Below are positions 52,272-63,301 of a stretch of DNA of 64,000 bases, one piece after another; the stretch's first letter is position 1; each line of letters opens with the position of its first letter. Both the position numbers and the translations under genes were made by a program. A model generated the notes under the pieces. The model was not told where the DNA came from. It searched no databases and saw nothing but the letters and a program-made list of their open reading frames with translations. This DNA comes from Psychrobacillus insolitus (GTDB lineage Bacteria; Bacillota; Bacilli; Bacillales_A; Planococcaceae): the NCBI RefSeq assembly GCF_003254155.1, contig NZ_QKZI01000002.1:248001-312000 (forward strand). The letters are read 5' to 3'.

Positions 52272-54437
52272 ATGAATCCATTATTAATCGCAAACTGGGT
52301 GCTGTTTTTCGCAGTCCTATTGTATGGAGTTGGTTTGTTCGCATATTTATTAAAAACAAGGTATGCATATATCAAACTTGGGAAAAAAGTTGAGTTTGAA
52401 GACAATATGAAAGAAAGGCTCGGCAAAATATGGGTTTATGTATTTGGACAAAAGAAACTATTAAAAGACAAGAAAAGTGGAATCATGCACGTTATGTTCT
52501 TCTATGGTTTCTTACTTGTTCAAGCTGGAGCAATTGATTTTATTTGGAAAGGTTTAGCGCCAGGTTCTCATTTACCACTTGGACCATTATATCCAGCGTT
52601 TACTTTCTTCCAAGAAATTGTCACATTACTTATTTTAGTAGCAGTTGTATGGGCGTTTTATCGCCGATATGTAGAGAAATTAGTTCGCTTAAAACGCGGA
52701 TGGAAAAATGGTCTAGTGCTAATTTTCCTAAGTGGATTAATGCTTTCTGTTTTGATCGGTAATGGTATGGGAATGATTTGGCACGATCATAGTGCGGCTT
52801 GGACAGAACCTGTTGCATCAGCATTCGCTACTATTTTCGGATGGTTACCTGAAGTCGCTGCAGCCGCTGTTTTCTATGTTATGTGGTGGGTGCATTTAAT
52901 AATCTTACTAACATTCTTAGTGTATGTTCCACAATCAAAGCATTTCCATTTGATCACTGGTCCTGCAAACGTTTACTTCCACCGTTTGGACAAAGTTGGC
53001 AAACTTCAACCGATCAATTTTGAAGAGGAAGAAGATGAGGAATCGGATGAAGAAACAGTACCTTCATTTGGTGTAGGTCGTATTCAAGATTTTACGCAAG
53101 CACAAATGATCGATCTATACGCATGTGTAGAATGTGGTCGCTGTACGAATATGTGTCCTGCAACAGGAACTGGTAAAATGTTATCTCCGATGGATTTAAT
53201 CGTGAAACTTCGTGATCATTTAACATTCACAGGAGCTGTTGAAACGAAGAAAAAACCTTGGGTACCAGCATTAGCATTCCAAGGTACTAAAGGGAACCAA
53301 CTTGCGATGGCTGCTGGAGCAGAAGGCGCATTAATTACAGATATTTATAGCCCATCTCTAATTGGAGACGTAATCACAGAAGAAGAAATTTGGGCTTGTA
53401 CAACTTGCCGTAACTGTGAAGATCAATGTCCAGTAATGAATGAGCATGTTGATAAAATTATTGACCTTCGCCGTTACTTAGTAATGACGGAAGGGAAAGT
53501 AAACCCGGATGCACAACGCGCAATGACTAATATCGAGCGCCAAGGTAATCCATGGGGCCTTAACCGCAAAGAAAAAGAAAACTGGAGAGATGTTCGTCCA
53601 GATATTTATATTCCAACAGTAAAAGATGTATCAAAGGCGTCAGAAGAATTTGAATACTTATTCTGGGTTGGTTCCATGGGGTCATTTGATAGCCGTTCAC
53701 AAAAAATAGCGTTATCATTTGCAAAATTGATGAACGAAGCTGGAGTGAAATTTGCGATACTAGGCAATAAAGAAAAGAACTCAGGAGACACACCACGTCG
53801 TCTTGGGAATGAGTTTTTATTCCAAGAGTTAGCAACTGCTAATATTAGTGAATTTGAAAAAGCTGGCGTAACAAAAATCGTAACAATTGATCCGCATGCA
53901 TATAATATCTTTAAAAATGAATACAGTGATTTCGGTTGGAGTGGGGAAGTTCTTCATCATACAGAAATGTTGTACGATTTAGTACAAGCAGGTCGCTTGA
54001 AACCGCAATATGCAGTGGAAGAAACAATTACTTTCCATGATTCTTGTTACTTGGGTAGATACAACGAAGTATATGATGCACCTCGTGAAGTATTGAAAGC
54101 AATTCCAGGAGTTAAACTCGTTGAAATGGATCGTAACCGCGAATCTGGAATGTGTTGCGGGGCAGGTGGCGGACTAATGTGGATGGAAGAACATGTTGGG
54201 AATCGTGTCAATGTGGCCCGTACAGAACAAGCGTTAGAAGTGAATCCGACAATTATTTCATCTGGATGTCCATACTGCTTAACGATGTTATCAGATGGTA
54301 CAAAAGCAAAAGAAGTAGAGGATACAGTAGGTACTTATGATATCGCTGAATTACTTGAACGTTCTATCTTTGGAGAAGTTCTCCCACCAGTGGAAGAAAT
54401 AGAAGAAGAAGTAATTGTAGAGAAAATTATTCAATAA
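52272..54437 (+). CDS. fadF: FadF-type membrane iron-sulfur oxidoreductase
   Basis: A 721-residue protein that probably passes electrons from acyl-CoA dehydrogenases/ETF to quinone. About five N-terminal helices resemble the heme-b NarI-like domain (MHVMFFYGFLLVQAGAIDFI near 75). Two ferredoxin motifs follow: CVECGRCTNMCPATGTGK near 285 and CTTCRNCEDQCPVMNEH near 375. The C-terminal half has two CCG-type cysteine clusters (FHDSCYLGRYNEVYD near 590; SGMCCGAGGGLMWMEE near 625, with CPYCLTM after). It heads the acyl-CoA degradation cluster, as in Bacillus. Confidence 0.93.
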   Translation: MNPLLIANWVLFFAVLLYGVGLFAYLLKTRYAYIKLGKKVEFEDNMKERLGKIWVYVFGQKKLLKDKKSGIMHVMFFYGFLLVQAGAIDFIWKGLAPGSHLPLGPLYPAFTFFQEIVTLLILVAVVWAFYRRYVEKLVRLKRGWKNGLVLIFLSGLMLSVLIGNGMGMIWHDHSAAWTEPVASAFATIFGWLPEVAAAAVFYVMWWVHLIILLTFLVYVPQSKHFHLITGPANVYFHRLDKVGKLQPINFEEEEDEESDEETVPSFGVGRIQDFTQAQMIDLYACVECGRCTNMCPATGTGKMLSPMDLIVKLRDHLTFTGAVETKKKPWVPALAFQGTKGNQLAMAAGAEGALITDIYSPSLIGDVITEEEIWACTTCRNCEDQCPVMNEHVDKIIDLRRYLVMTEGKVNPDAQRAMTNIERQGNPWGLNRKEKENWRDVRPDIYIPTVKDVSKASEEFEYLFWVGSMGSFDSRSQKIALSFAKLMNEAGVKFAILGNKEKNSGDTPRRLGNEFLFQELATANISEFEKAGVTKIVTIDPHAYNIFKNEYSDFGWSGEVLHHTEMLYDLVQAGRLKPQYAVEETITFHDSCYLGRYNEVYDAPREVLKAIPGVKLVEMDRNRESGMCCGAGGGLMWMEEHVGNRVNVARTEQALEVNPTIISSGCPYCLTMLSDGTKAKEVEDTVGTYDIAELLERSIFGEVLPPVEEIEEEVIVEKIIQ

Positions 54438-54493
54438 TTAGATAATTCAGTATTGCCAAATTAATGCTAGTTTAGTAAACTAGAAATAACAAT

Positions 54494-54521
54494 AAAAGGG
54501 AGTGGAAGCACTCTCTTTTAC
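54494..54521 (+). terminator. Terminator after fadF
   Basis: AAAAGGGAGTG-GAAG-CACTCTCTTTT stem, with a T-rich tail. A 17-base palindrome CTAGTTTAGTAAACTAG lies 10 bases before it. Confidence 0.75.
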
Positions 54522-54532
54522 TTTCTAACAAA

Positions 54533-54551
54533 GTCGAGCGAGCGTTCAGTC
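54533..54551. promoter_or_regulatory. Second TGARC-N4-GYTCA operator, upstream of the thiolase gene
   Basis: GTCGAGCGAGCGTTCAGTCA is the reverse complement of TGACTGAACGCTCGCTCGAC and shares TGACTGAAC-R-CTCGCTC with the fadF promoter. Nothing else in the 160-base gap is similarly conserved, so it is likely a regulator site and not chance. Confidence 0.65.
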
Positions 54552-54602
54552 AATTTTTATTTGATTCATTATGAAAACGATTTCAAAAAAGGGGTGGCTA
54601 TT

Positions 54603-55811
54603 TTGACGAAGACAGTAATTTTGGATGGGGCACGTACGGCATTTGGGAAATTTGGTGGAGCTTTAAGTAGTTTAACGGCTTCAGACCTTGGTGGAGTAGC
54701 GATTAAAGAAGCGTTAACTCGTGCAGGGATTACAGCTGATCAAGTCGATGAAGTAATCATGGGGACGGTACTTCAAGCAGGGCAGGGGCAAATTCCATCT
54801 AGACAAGCGGCAGCAAAGGCAGGGATTCCTTGGTCTGTAAAAACAGAAACGATTAACAAAGTGTGTGCTTCAGGGATGCGTAGTGTAACGCTTGCAGACC
54901 AGTTAATTCGACTAGGAGACGAGGACATAATTGTTGCAGGTGGCATGGAATCGATGTCGAATGCTCCTTATTATTTACCAAAGGGACGTTTCGGACTTCG
55001 TATGGGAGATGCACAAATCGTAGACGGAATGATCTCTGACGGACTTTCTTGTTCATTTCATCCATTACATGTTCATATGGGAACATACGGTAACTCCACG
55101 GCAGAAAAGTTTGAGTTAAGCCGTGAAAAGCAAGATGCTTGGTCATTCCGAAGTCATGATCGTGCTTTAAAATCAATTGATAATGGAATTTTTGCAGAAG
55201 AAATAATTGCAGTAGAAATCCCACAACGCAAAGGGGATCTACTGAGCGTGAAAGAAGACGAGTCTCCACGACGTGGTACAACGCTTGCATCACTGGCTCA
55301 GCTAAAACCTGCATTTGGCAGCGAAGGAACCATTACAGCTGGAAATGCACCTGGGATTAACGATGGTGCTTGTGCAATGATACTGACGAATGAAGAAAAA
55401 GCAAAAGAGCTTGGAAAAGAGCCACTTGCTTATATATTAGGACATGCAGAAATAGCAATAGAACCAGAAAACTTCCCACAAACACCAGGATTAGTCATTA
55501 ACAAATTACTAGAAAAAACCGGGAAGTCTCTGAAAGACATTGACCTATTTGAGATAAATGAAGCATTTGCAGCAGTTGCATTAGTAAGTAGTGAACTTGC
55601 TGGACTTGACGAAGAAAAAGTAAATGTAAATGGTGGAGCAGTAGCACTAGGGCATCCAATTGGTGCATCCGGAGCACGTATCATCCTTACATTAGCTTAT
55701 GAGTTAAAACGTCGTGGTGGAGGAATTGGAATAGCTTCTATATGTTCCGGTGGTGGCCAAGGTGATGCAATTATGATTGAGGTTCCAAAAACAGGAGGAC
55801 TACAAGCATGA
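54603..55811 (+). CDS. Acetyl-CoA C-acetyltransferase (thiolase)
   Basis: A 402-residue thiolase that cleaves or forms acetoacetyl-CoA-type 3-ketoacyl-CoA. The nucleophilic Cys is in [20 protein letters not shown] near 88; [13 protein letters not shown] near 112; the catalytic His in [16 protein letters not shown] near 330; and [20 protein letters not shown] near 347 followed by [13 protein letters not shown] near 385. TTG start with GGGGTGG seven bases upstream; upstream in-frame codons are not family-like. Overlaps the next gene by four bases. Corresponds to mmgA-like thiolases. Confidence 0.94.
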   Translation: MTKTVILDGARTAFGKFGGALSSLTASDLGGVAIKEALTRAGITADQVDEVIMGTVLQAGQGQIPSRQAAAKAGIPWSVKTETINKVCASGMRSVTLADQLIRLGDEDIIVAGGMESMSNAPYYLPKGRFGLRMGDAQIVDGMISDGLSCSFHPLHVHMGTYGNSTAEKFELSREKQDAWSFRSHDRALKSIDNGIFAEEIIAVEIPQRKGDLLSVKEDESPRRGTTLASLAQLKPAFGSEGTITAGNAPGINDGACAMILTNEEKAKELGKEPLAYILGHAEIAIEPENFPQTPGLVINKLLEKTGKSLKDIDLFEINEAFAAVALVSSELAGLDEEKVNVNGGAVALGHPIGASGARIILTLAYELKRRGGGIGIASICSGGGQGDAIMIEVPKTGGLQA

Positions 55812-56659
55812 CAATCCAAACAATAATGGTAATCGGTGCTGGACAAATGGGTGCAGGTATTGCGCAAGTTTGTGCACAAGCAGGATTTGACGTGAAACTA
55901 AACGACCGTGAACAACAATTCTACGATCGTGGAATCCAAACAATTACGAAAAACCTATCACGTAACGTGGAAAAAGGCCGCATGACAGAAGATGAAAAAC
56001 TAGCAGTCTTAAATAAGATTACGAAATCACTTTCGATCGAAGACGCAAGCGACGTGGATTTAGTAATAGAAGCGGCTGTAGAAAATATGGAAATCAAGCA
56101 ATCTATTTTTAAACAATTAGATGAAATTACGCCAAAACATACGATTTTAGCAACAAACACATCGTCTCTACCAATTACTGAAATTGGAGCAGTTACAAAA
56201 CGTCCAGAACAAGTAATTGGCATGCACTTTATGAATCCAGTACCAGTTATGAAGCTAGTAGAAATCATCCGCGGTTTAGCGACATCAGATGAAGTATACA
56301 CAGCGATTGAAGAAATGACTAAAAAGCTAAGTAAAGTACCTGTAGAAGTAAATGATTTTCCAGGGTTCGTTTCCAATCGAATTCTAATGCCAATGATCAA
56401 CGAAGCAATTTACACCCTCTATGAAGGGGTAGCAACAAAAGAAGCAATCGATGATGTGATGAAACTAGGCATGAATCACCCAATGGGACCACTCCAGCTA
56501 GCAGACTTTATCGGGTTAGATACATGTCTATACATTATGGAGATTTTACATGAAGGCTTTGGTGACAGTAAATACCGCCCATGTCCGTTACTGCGTAAGT
56601 ACGTAAAAGCAGGCTGGTTAGGGAAAAAATCTGGTCGAGGCTTCTATATTTACGAGTAA
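55808..56659 (+). CDS. 3-hydroxybutyryl-CoA dehydrogenase
   Basis: A 283-residue NAD-dependent 3-hydroxyacyl-CoA dehydrogenase (mmgB/hbd type). The N-terminal Rossmann motif is [20 protein letters not shown] near 9; [20 protein letters not shown] near 116; catalytic His in [19 protein letters not shown] near 138; [20 protein letters not shown] near 180. The C-terminal dimerisation domain is complete. The ATG overlaps the thiolase stop (ATGA). Confidence 0.95.
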   Translation: MTIQTIMVIGAGQMGAGIAQVCAQAGFDVKLNDREQQFYDRGIQTITKNLSRNVEKGRMTEDEKLAVLNKITKSLSIEDASDVDLVIEAAVENMEIKQSIFKQLDEITPKHTILATNTSSLPITEIGAVTKRPEQVIGMHFMNPVPVMKLVEIIRGLATSDEVYTAIEEMTKKLSKVPVEVNDFPGFVSNRILMPMINEAIYTLYEGVATKEAIDDVMKLGMNHPMGPLQLADFIGLDTCLYIMEILHEGFGDSKYRPCPLLRKYVKAGWLGKKSGRGFYIYE

Positions 56660-56673
56660 TAGAGGAGGCGCAC

Positions 56674-57813
56674 ATGATGGAACTAACATTCAACGAAGAG
56701 CAATTAATGATGCGTAACATGGTTCGTGATTTTGCGAAAACAGAAATTGAGCCATTTATTGAACGAATGGAACAAGGGGAATTTCCTCGAGAAATTATAA
56801 AGAAAATGGGCGAACTTGGCTTAATGGGAATAACAGTTCCCGAAGAGTACGGTGGGGCTGGAATGGACTATACAAGTTATATCATTGCAATTAATGAACT
56901 TTCCAAAATGAGCGCAGTAGTCGGAGTTATTTTATCCGTCCATACATCTGTTGGAACAAATCCAATTCTTTATTTCGGCAATGAAGTACAGAAAAACAAA
57001 TATGTTCCGAAACTTGCTTCTGGTGAATACTTAGGTGCATTTTGTTTGACTGAGCCATCTGCGGGTTCAGATGCGGCATCATTAAAAACAAAGGCAGTTA
57101 AAAAAGATGATCATTATGTGCTAAACGGCTCGAAAGTATTTATCACAAATGGTGGAGAAGCGGATGTAAATATAGTCTTTGCATCAACGGATCCAAGCCT
57201 CGGTTCAAAAGGGATATCTGCTTTCATCGTTGAAAAGGAGACACCAGGTTTTATCGTCGGAAAAGATGAAAAGAAAATGGGCTTACATGGGTCTAGAACG
57301 GTTCAGTTAACCTTCGAAGATATGAAAATTCCTGTAGCGAACCTCCTAGGAGAAGAAGGCGACGGATTCAAAATTGCAATGGCCAACTTGAACGCTGGTC
57401 GCATTGGTATTGCAACGCAAGCACTTGGAATTGCAGAAGCGGCTTTTGAAGCGGCTGTGGGATATGCAAAAGAACGTGTGCAATTTGGTAAGCCAATTGC
57501 CGCAAACCAAGGAATTGGCTTTAAGCTTGCAGATATGGGGACGGCTGTAGAAGCTGCAAGACTACTTGTTTACCGGGCAGCAAGTTTGCACCAACAAAAA
57601 ATTCCTTGTGGAAAAGAAGCATCGATGGCCAAGTTATTTGCTTCTAAAACAGCAGTAGATGTTGCGATTGAAGCGGTACAAGTTTTCGGTGGCTACGGCT
57701 ATACAGAAGACTATCCAGTAGAACGCTACTTCCGTGATGCAAAAGTGACAGAAATCTACGAAGGCACAAGTGAAATTCAACGAATCGTAATCAGTAAACA
57801 CCTAATAAATTAA
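56674..57813 (+). CDS. Acyl-CoA dehydrogenase (MmgC-like)
   Basis: A 379-residue FAD enzyme that introduces the alpha-beta double bond into short or branched acyl-CoAs. Key segments: YLGAFCLTEPSAGSDAASLK near 118 (FAD/substrate loop), VFITNGGEADVNIVFAST near 155, RIGIATQALGIAEAAFEAAV near 245, [20 protein letters not shown] near 337 and the catalytic Glu in KVTEIYEGTSEIQRIVI near 362. GAGGAGG before two adjacent ATGs; either may be used. It has a close paralog immediately downstream. Confidence 0.94.
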   Translation: MMELTFNEEQLMMRNMVRDFAKTEIEPFIERMEQGEFPREIIKKMGELGLMGITVPEEYGGAGMDYTSYIIAINELSKMSAVVGVILSVHTSVGTNPILYFGNEVQKNKYVPKLASGEYLGAFCLTEPSAGSDAASLKTKAVKKDDHYVLNGSKVFITNGGEADVNIVFASTDPSLGSKGISAFIVEKETPGFIVGKDEKKMGLHGSRTVQLTFEDMKIPVANLLGEEGDGFKIAMANLNAGRIGIATQALGIAEAAFEAAVGYAKERVQFGKPIAANQGIGFKLADMGTAVEAARLLVYRAASLHQQKIPCGKEASMAKLFASKTAVDVAIEAVQVFGGYGYTEDYPVERYFRDAKVTEIYEGTSEIQRIVISKHLIN

Positions 57814-57841
57814 CTTTAGCTAGTATTTAATATAGGTAGAA

Positions 57842-57880
57842 AGTTTCGCTGATTGGAGCGAAAATCAGCTTGTAGAAACT
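57842..57880. repeat. Inverted repeat between the two acyl-CoA dehydrogenase genes
   Basis: AGTTTC-GCTGATT...AATCAGC-...-GAAACT; no T-run follows, so it is an mRNA hairpin (processing or stability) more than a terminator. Confidence 0.55.
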
Positions 57881-57910
57881 AATTAAAACTAAAAAAGGGC
57901 GGGATAATAG

Positions 57911-59050
57911 ATGAATTTTCAACTATCAGAAGAACATGAAATGATTCGTAAAATGGTACGTGGATTTGCAGAAAAAGAAGTAGCACCAACAGCAGCTGAG
58001 CGTGACGAAGAAGAAAGTTTTGACCGTGGAATCTTCGATAAAATGGCAGAACTAGGCCTAACAGGTATTCCTTGGCCAGAAGAATACGGCGGAATTGGAT
58101 CTGACTATCTTGCCTATTGTATAGCTGTAGAAGAATTATCACGCGTAGATGCATCAATAGGTGTAACACTTTCTGCACATACTTCTCTTGCTGGATGGCC
58201 CATTTTCAAATATGGCAATGAAGAGCAAAAACAAAAATATCTTCGTCCAATGGCAGAAGGTAAAGCAATTGGTGGATATGGCTTAACAGAGCCAGGTGCA
58301 GGTTCAGATGCTGGGGGCATGAGAACGAATGCTAAATTAGATGGCGATGAATATGTATTAAATGGTTCGAAGATCTTCATTACAAACGGTGGTATTGCAG
58401 ACACTTATGTTGTCTTTGCTGTAACGGATCCTGAATCGAAGCATAAAGGAACAAGTGCATTCATCATAGAAGCGGGCTTCCCAGGATTCTCAGTAGGGAA
58501 GAAAGAAAAGAAAATGGGGATTCGTTCTTCACCAACAACAGAAATAATTTTCGATAATTGCCGCGTTCCAAAAGAAAACCTTCTTGGAGAAGAAGGACAA
58601 GGGTTTATCATTGCAATGAAAACATTGGATGGTGGGCGAAACGGAATTGCTGCTCAAGCAGTCGGTATTGCACAAGGTGCGCTAGATGCATCCGTGAATT
58701 ACGCAAAAGAGCGCGTTCAATTTGGCAAGCCAATCACAGCAAACCAAGGAATTTCATTCAAACTAGCAGATATGGCAACTTCAATCGAAGCGTCGCGTTT
58801 GTTAACATACCAAGCAGCTTGGCTTGAATCAAATGGTCTTTCTTACGGGAAAGAATCAGCGATGGCGAAACTAATGGCAGGCGATACAGCGATGAAGGTG
58901 ACGACAGAGGCAGTACAAGTATTCGGTGGTTATGGCTATACAAAAGACTATCCAGTAGAACGCTTTATGCGTGATGCGAAAATAACTCAGATTTACGAGG
59001 GTACACAAGAAATTCAACGTCTTGTTATTTCTCGCATGCTGACAAAATAA
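57911..59050 (+). CDS. acdA: Acyl-CoA dehydrogenase AcdA
   Basis: A 379-residue paralog of the preceding enzyme with the same FAD signatures: [20 protein letters not shown] near 120, [20 protein letters not shown] near 155, [20 protein letters not shown] near 245, and [20 protein letters not shown] at the C-terminus with catalytic Glu. Position before icmF and rpoE matches B. subtilis acdA. The two copies probably differ in chain-length or branch preference; this cannot be read from sequence alone. Confidence 0.94.
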   Translation: MNFQLSEEHEMIRKMVRGFAEKEVAPTAAERDEEESFDRGIFDKMAELGLTGIPWPEEYGGIGSDYLAYCIAVEELSRVDASIGVTLSAHTSLAGWPIFKYGNEEQKQKYLRPMAEGKAIGGYGLTEPGAGSDAGGMRTNAKLDGDEYVLNGSKIFITNGGIADTYVVFAVTDPESKHKGTSAFIIEAGFPGFSVGKKEKKMGIRSSPTTEIIFDNCRVPKENLLGEEGQGFIIAMKTLDGGRNGIAAQAVGIAQGALDASVNYAKERVQFGKPITANQGISFKLADMATSIEASRLLTYQAAWLESNGLSYGKESAMAKLMAGDTAMKVTTEAVQVFGGYGYTKDYPVERFMRDAKITQIYEGTQEIQRLVISRMLTK

Positions 59051-59059
59051 ACGTTGTCT

Positions 59060-59680
59060 ATGGACAAGAAGCATGAAGTCCCGACCTCTGTGAAGGATGA
59101 AAGCCTCATTGAAAAAAGACGTCAACAAATAATTCGTGCAGCAGTTACATTATTCAAAGAAAAAGGCTTCCACCGAACAACTACGAGAGAAATTGCTAAA
59201 GCAGCCGGATTCAGTATTGGAACACTGTACGAATACATTCGAACGAAGGAAGATGTGCTCTATTTTGTATGCGATAGCATTTACAACGAGGTACATAACA
59301 AGCTCGTCGAAATTTCACATGAAAAAGGAACGATTGATGGTTTAACAACAGCCATTCGCCACTATTATGGGGTAATAGATGGCATGGAAGATGAGTTTGT
59401 TGTTATGTACCAAGAAACAAAATCTTTACCTAAAAGTGCGCTTGAATATGTACTCAATAAAGAATTAGAAATGGTTGATATTTTCCGGAAAATTCTTGTT
59501 GGCTGCAAACAAACAGGGGAACTTGAGCTAACAAAAGAACAATGTCATCTTTACGCCCATACACTAGTCGTCCAAGGACAAATGTGGGCATTCCGAAGAT
59601 GGGCATTGCACAAGGAATATACAATCGAACAATTTACAGAACTACAACTAGAATACGTACTCAGAGGGATGGGGCGGTAA
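59060..59680 (+). CDS. TetR family regulator (FadR-like)
   Basis: A 206-residue regulator, likely the repressor of the acyl-CoA degradation cluster. The N-terminal TetR helix-turn-helix is RRQQIIRAAVTLFKEKGFHR followed by TTTREIAKAAGFSIGTLYEY (residues about 20-65). The C-terminal ligand domain is helical and probably binds acyl-CoAs, as in Bacillus FadR. No good ribosome site precedes the start; ATG at 59060 is used, TTG two codons earlier is possible. Ten bases after acdA, so translation may be coupled. Candidate ligand-responsive binder of the sites at 52160 and 54533. Confidence 0.88.
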   Translation: MDKKHEVPTSVKDESLIEKRRQQIIRAAVTLFKEKGFHRTTTREIAKAAGFSIGTLYEYIRTKEDVLYFVCDSIYNEVHNKLVEISHEKGTIDGLTTAIRHYYGVIDGMEDEFVVMYQETKSLPKSALEYVLNKELEMVDIFRKILVGCKQTGELELTKEQCHLYAHTLVVQGQMWAFRRWALHKEYTIEQFTELQLEYVLRGMGR

Positions 59681-59728
59681 GTGCCAGTCACTGCACAAAG
59701 AAATGTACACAAACTAAGGGGGAACAAC

Positions 59729-62700
59729 ATGTCTACGATAGAAGTATACCGTCCAACAAATCACGTTCGTTTTGTATCAGCATCAAGTCTATTTGACGGA
59801 CATGATGCATCAATTAATATTATGCGCCGTATTTTACAAGCAAGTGGAGCAGAAGTGATTCACTTGGGACACAACCGGTCAGTAGAAGAAGTAGTCAATG
59901 CCGCTATTCAAGAAGATGTGCAAGGAATCGCAATATCTTCCTATCAAGGTGGACATGTTGAGTATTTTAAATATATGAAGGATTTACTCGATGAACGAGG
60001 TGCGCCACATATTCGAATATATGGCGGCGGCGGTGGAGTAATCATTCCAAGAGAAATAAAAGAACTACAAGAATACGGGATTTCTGGTATTTTCTCACCT
60101 GAAGACGGCCGTAAACTAGGTCTTCAAGGGATGATCAATGAAATGTTAAGAGAGTGCGATGTGCCAACACAATCTTCCGGAGCAATAGATGAAATTGCAT
60201 CTGTTACTACTGAAGACCTTCCGCAGCTTGCACATTTAATCACGGTTGCAGAAGAAGCGCATCAAACACAAGATCCTGAAGCGATATCCATGCTAGAGCA
60301 AGCAAAGAGTCTTTCAAAAGGTACACCAGTGCTTGGTATTACAGGAACTGGAGGAGCAGGAAAAAGTTCGTTAACGGATGAATTAATTCGCCGCTTCCTT
60401 CAAGAACTTCCGGATAAGAAAATAGTCGTTCTATCGATTGATCCAACGAAACAAAAAACGGGTGGAGCTTTACTTGGAGACCGTATTCGTATGAATGCAA
60501 TCTTTAACAAACGCGTATATATGCGTAGTTTAGCAACTCGTGGATCCCGTACAGAATTGTCAGGAGCTCTTGCAGATGTTCTAGATGTAGTGAAAGTTGC
60601 TGGCTTTGATTTAATCATTGTTGAAACAAGTGGTATCGGGCAAGGTGATGCTGAAATCGCTAATGTATCAGACGTTTCCATGTATGTGATGACAAGTGAG
60701 TTCGGTGCGCCGTCTCAATTGGAAAAAATCGACATGATTGACTATGCAGATTTAATTGTTATCAACAAATTCGAACGTAAAGGTTCCGAAGATGCACTTC
60801 GTCAAGTACAAAAACAGTATCAACGAAGCCGTGAACTTTGGCATGATGATATAGGTACGATGCCGGTTTATGGAACAATTGCTAGCCAATTCAATGATAA
60901 AGGAACGAATTCTTTATTTGCGGCATTGGTTGGAGTGTTGAATAAAAAAACAGGATCTGATTGGGAAACGTCTTTCGATCAATTCGTCAAAACACAGAAG
61001 CAAAATGTCATCATTCCAAATGATCGTTACTATTACCTTCGTGAAATTACAGACACTGTTCGTGGATATCATAAAAAATCAGAAGAACAAGTTGCTTTTG
61101 CAAGACGATTATTCCAACTAGAAGGTGCAATTCAAGAAGTAAAAGAAAAAGCTCCAAATGATGTATTGGTTCAATCACTCGAGTCTTTAGTAAATGGTGT
61201 ACGGGAGGAATTAACAGCTGAATCTAAGCGTATATTAGAAAACTGGGATGCTTTGAAAGAGGCATACGCTGGAGATGAATTTGTCACAAAAGTTCGTGAT
61301 AAAGAAATTCGTACCGTTCTGCGCACAGAAAGCTTATCTGGTTTGAAAATACCACGAGTGGTACTTCCTGCATTCGTCGATTATGGCGAGATTTTAAAAT
61401 GGGTGTACAAAGAAAATGTTCCAGGTTCATTCCCATATACAGCAGGAGTTTTCCCTTTCAAACGTGAAGGAGAAGATCCAAAGCGTCAATTTGCTGGAGA
61501 AGGAACACCAGAACGTACGAATCGCCGGTTCCATTATTTGTCGAAAGATGATGATGCGAAACGTTTATCTACTGCATTCGATTCAGTAACACTTTACGGA
61601 GAAGATCCAGATCACCGTCCGGATATTTATGGGAAAGTTGGAGAATCAGGTGTAAGTGTTTGTACATTAGATGACATGAAAAAGTTATATGATGGCTTCG
61701 ATTTATGCGCACCAGCTACTTCTGTGTCGATGACGATTAATGGACCTGCTCCAATTATTTTAGCAATGTTCATGAATACAGCAATTGATCAGCAAGTTCG
61801 CATTCGGGAAGTAGAACTGGGACGCACACTAACTTTAGAAGAATATGTGGAAGTGAAAGATGCAACGCTTCAAGTAGTTCGAGGCACAGTTCAAGCGGAT
61901 ATTTTGAAAGAAGATCAAGGACAGAATACTTGTATTTTCTCTACAGAATTTGCATTGCGTATGATGGGTGATATTCAACAGTATTTCATCGATAAAAAAG
62001 TGCGTAACTATTATTCTGTTTCCATTTCCGGCTACCATATAGCGGAAGCAGGTGCGAACCCAATTTCACAGCTTGCATTTACTCTTTCAAATGGCTTCAC
62101 TTTTGTCGAGTATTACTTAAGTCGTGGCATGAACATTGATGACTTTGCACCAAACTTATCGTTCTTCTTCTCGAATGGATTGGACCCAGAGTACACAGTG
62201 ATCGGGCGCGTAGCTCGTCGAATTTGGGCAGTAGTAATGCGTGATAAATACGGCGCAAATGATCGCAGTCAAAAGCTTAAGTACCATGTTCAAACATCTG
62301 GACGTAGCTTGCATGCACAGGAAATTGACTTCAATGACATTCGTACAACGCTACAAGCATTGATGGCATTACAAGATAACTGTAATTCTCTACACACAAA
62401 TGCTTACGATGAAGCAATTACAACACCAACAGAAGAATCGGTTCGTCGAGCAATGGCGATTCAAATGATCATCACAAAAGAGCATGGTTTGTCGAAAAAT
62501 GAAAATCCACTACAAGGTGCATTCATCGTGGATGAGTTAACGAACCTTGTAGAAGAAGCAGTATTAACCGAATTTGACCGTATTAATGATCGTGGCGGCG
62601 TACTTGGTGCGATGGAAACACAATACCAACGAGGTAAAATTCAAGAAGAATCGATGTTTTATGAAATGAAAAAACATACTGGTGAACTACCAATTATCGG

Positions 62701-62986
62701 TGTGAATACTTACTTAAATCCAAATCCTGCTACAGAAGAGGATATTAACAATATGGAAATAGCGCGTGCTACAAAAGACGAAAAAGACACACAAATCGTC
62801 AATTTACGAAACTTCCAAGCTAAAAGCCCTACTGAAACAGAGGAAGCACTTAATCGTTTAAAACAAGTAGCGGTAACTGGCGGCAATATCTTTGAAGAGC
62901 TTATGTCAACTGTTCAAAAAGCAAGTCTTGGACAAATTACAAATGCTTTATACGAGGTTGGTGGACAGTACAGAAGAAATATGTAA
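59729..62986 (+). CDS. icmF: Fused isobutyryl-CoA mutase IcmF
   Basis: A 1085-residue adenosylcobalamin-dependent mutase that interconverts isobutyryl-CoA and n-butyryl-CoA (related enzymes also take pivalyl- or isovaleryl-CoA). Domain order: B12-binding N-terminus ([20 protein letters not shown] near 25, [19 protein letters not shown] near 95), a MeaB-like G-protein chaperone with Walker [21 protein letters not shown] near 203, then a linker and the TIM-barrel mutase domain ([20 protein letters not shown] near 630, [20 protein letters not shown] near 765). AAGGGGG precedes the ATG. The cofactor comes from the salvage operon 8 kb upstream. Confidence 0.96.
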   Translation: MSTIEVYRPTNHVRFVSASSLFDGHDASINIMRRILQASGAEVIHLGHNRSVEEVVNAAIQEDVQGIAISSYQGGHVEYFKYMKDLLDERGAPHIRIYGGGGGVIIPREIKELQEYGISGIFSPEDGRKLGLQGMINEMLRECDVPTQSSGAIDEIASVTTEDLPQLAHLITVAEEAHQTQDPEAISMLEQAKSLSKGTPVLGITGTGGAGKSSLTDELIRRFLQELPDKKIVVLSIDPTKQKTGGALLGDRIRMNAIFNKRVYMRSLATRGSRTELSGALADVLDVVKVAGFDLIIVETSGIGQGDAEIANVSDVSMYVMTSEFGAPSQLEKIDMIDYADLIVINKFERKGSEDALRQVQKQYQRSRELWHDDIGTMPVYGTIASQFNDKGTNSLFAALVGVLNKKTGSDWETSFDQFVKTQKQNVIIPNDRYYYLREITDTVRGYHKKSEEQVAFARRLFQLEGAIQEVKEKAPNDVLVQSLESLVNGVREELTAESKRILENWDALKEAYAGDEFVTKVRDKEIRTVLRTESLSGLKIPRVVLPAFVDYGEILKWVYKENVPGSFPYTAGVFPFKREGEDPKRQFAGEGTPERTNRRFHYLSKDDDAKRLSTAFDSVTLYGEDPDHRPDIYGKVGESGVSVCTLDDMKKLYDGFDLCAPATSVSMTINGPAPIILAMFMNTAIDQQVRIREVELGRTLTLEEYVEVKDATLQVVRGTVQADILKEDQGQNTCIFSTEFALRMMGDIQQYFIDKKVRNYYSVSISGYHIAEAGANPISQLAFTLSNGFTFVEYYLSRGMNIDDFAPNLSFFFSNGLDPEYTVIGRVARRIWAVVMRDKYGANDRSQKLKYHVQTSGRSLHAQEIDFNDIRTTLQALMALQDNCNSLHTNAYDEAITTPTEESVRRAMAIQMIITKEHGLSKNENPLQGAFIVDELTNLVEEAVLTEFDRINDRGGVLGAMETQYQRGKIQEESMFYEMKKHTGELPIIGVNTYLNPNPATEEDINNMEIARATKDEKDTQIVNLRNFQAKSPTETEEALNRLKQVAVTGGNIFEELMSTVQKASLGQITNALYEVGGQYRRNM

Positions 62987-62992
62987 AAGTTA

Positions 62993-63026
62993 AGTGTCTC
63001 GAGGAAAATCGAGACACTCTTTCTTT
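62993..63026 (+). terminator. Terminator of icmF
   Basis: AGTGTCTCGA-GGAAAA-TCGAGACACT stem followed by a T-rich tract, seven bases after the stop. Confidence 0.9.
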
Positions 63027-63069
63027 TTTTTTGTATAATAAACTTAAAATGTTGAGAAGGAGCACTAGC

Positions 63070-63228
63070 ATGAAAAAACCAATTCACATAATGGTCATTA
63101 TAATACTGCTACTTCTAACATTTTTCCTATATAATAAGAGACTGGGCTCAATTCCATTGTTGATACTATCAATTTATTTATTCGGTTTGGCTGGTTCAAA
63201 CATATCCCTTTTCAAAAAGAGTAAATGA
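63070..63228 (+). CDS. Small two-helix membrane protein
   Basis: A 52-residue protein with two hydrophobic helices (about 6-22 and 28-45) and a basic C-terminus (SLFKKSK). The ATG follows GAGAAGGAGC by seven bases, which supports real translation; I do not recognise a family. Between the icmF terminator and rpoE. Confidence 0.6.
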   Translation: MKKPIHIMVIIILLLLTFFLYNKRLGSIPLLILSIYLFGLAGSNISLFKKSK

Positions 63229-63301
63229 AGGTAGCATATTACATAAATGTTTGTATATAATGGGATGTATGCAAACGGACACAGAAAGGACGTGCAACGA
63301 A

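Noticed and set aside
54468-54484. Perfect palindrome CTAGTTTAGTAAACTAG as an operator
   Set aside because: It lies just upstream of the fadF terminator and has no second copy in the window; more likely part of the mRNA end structure.
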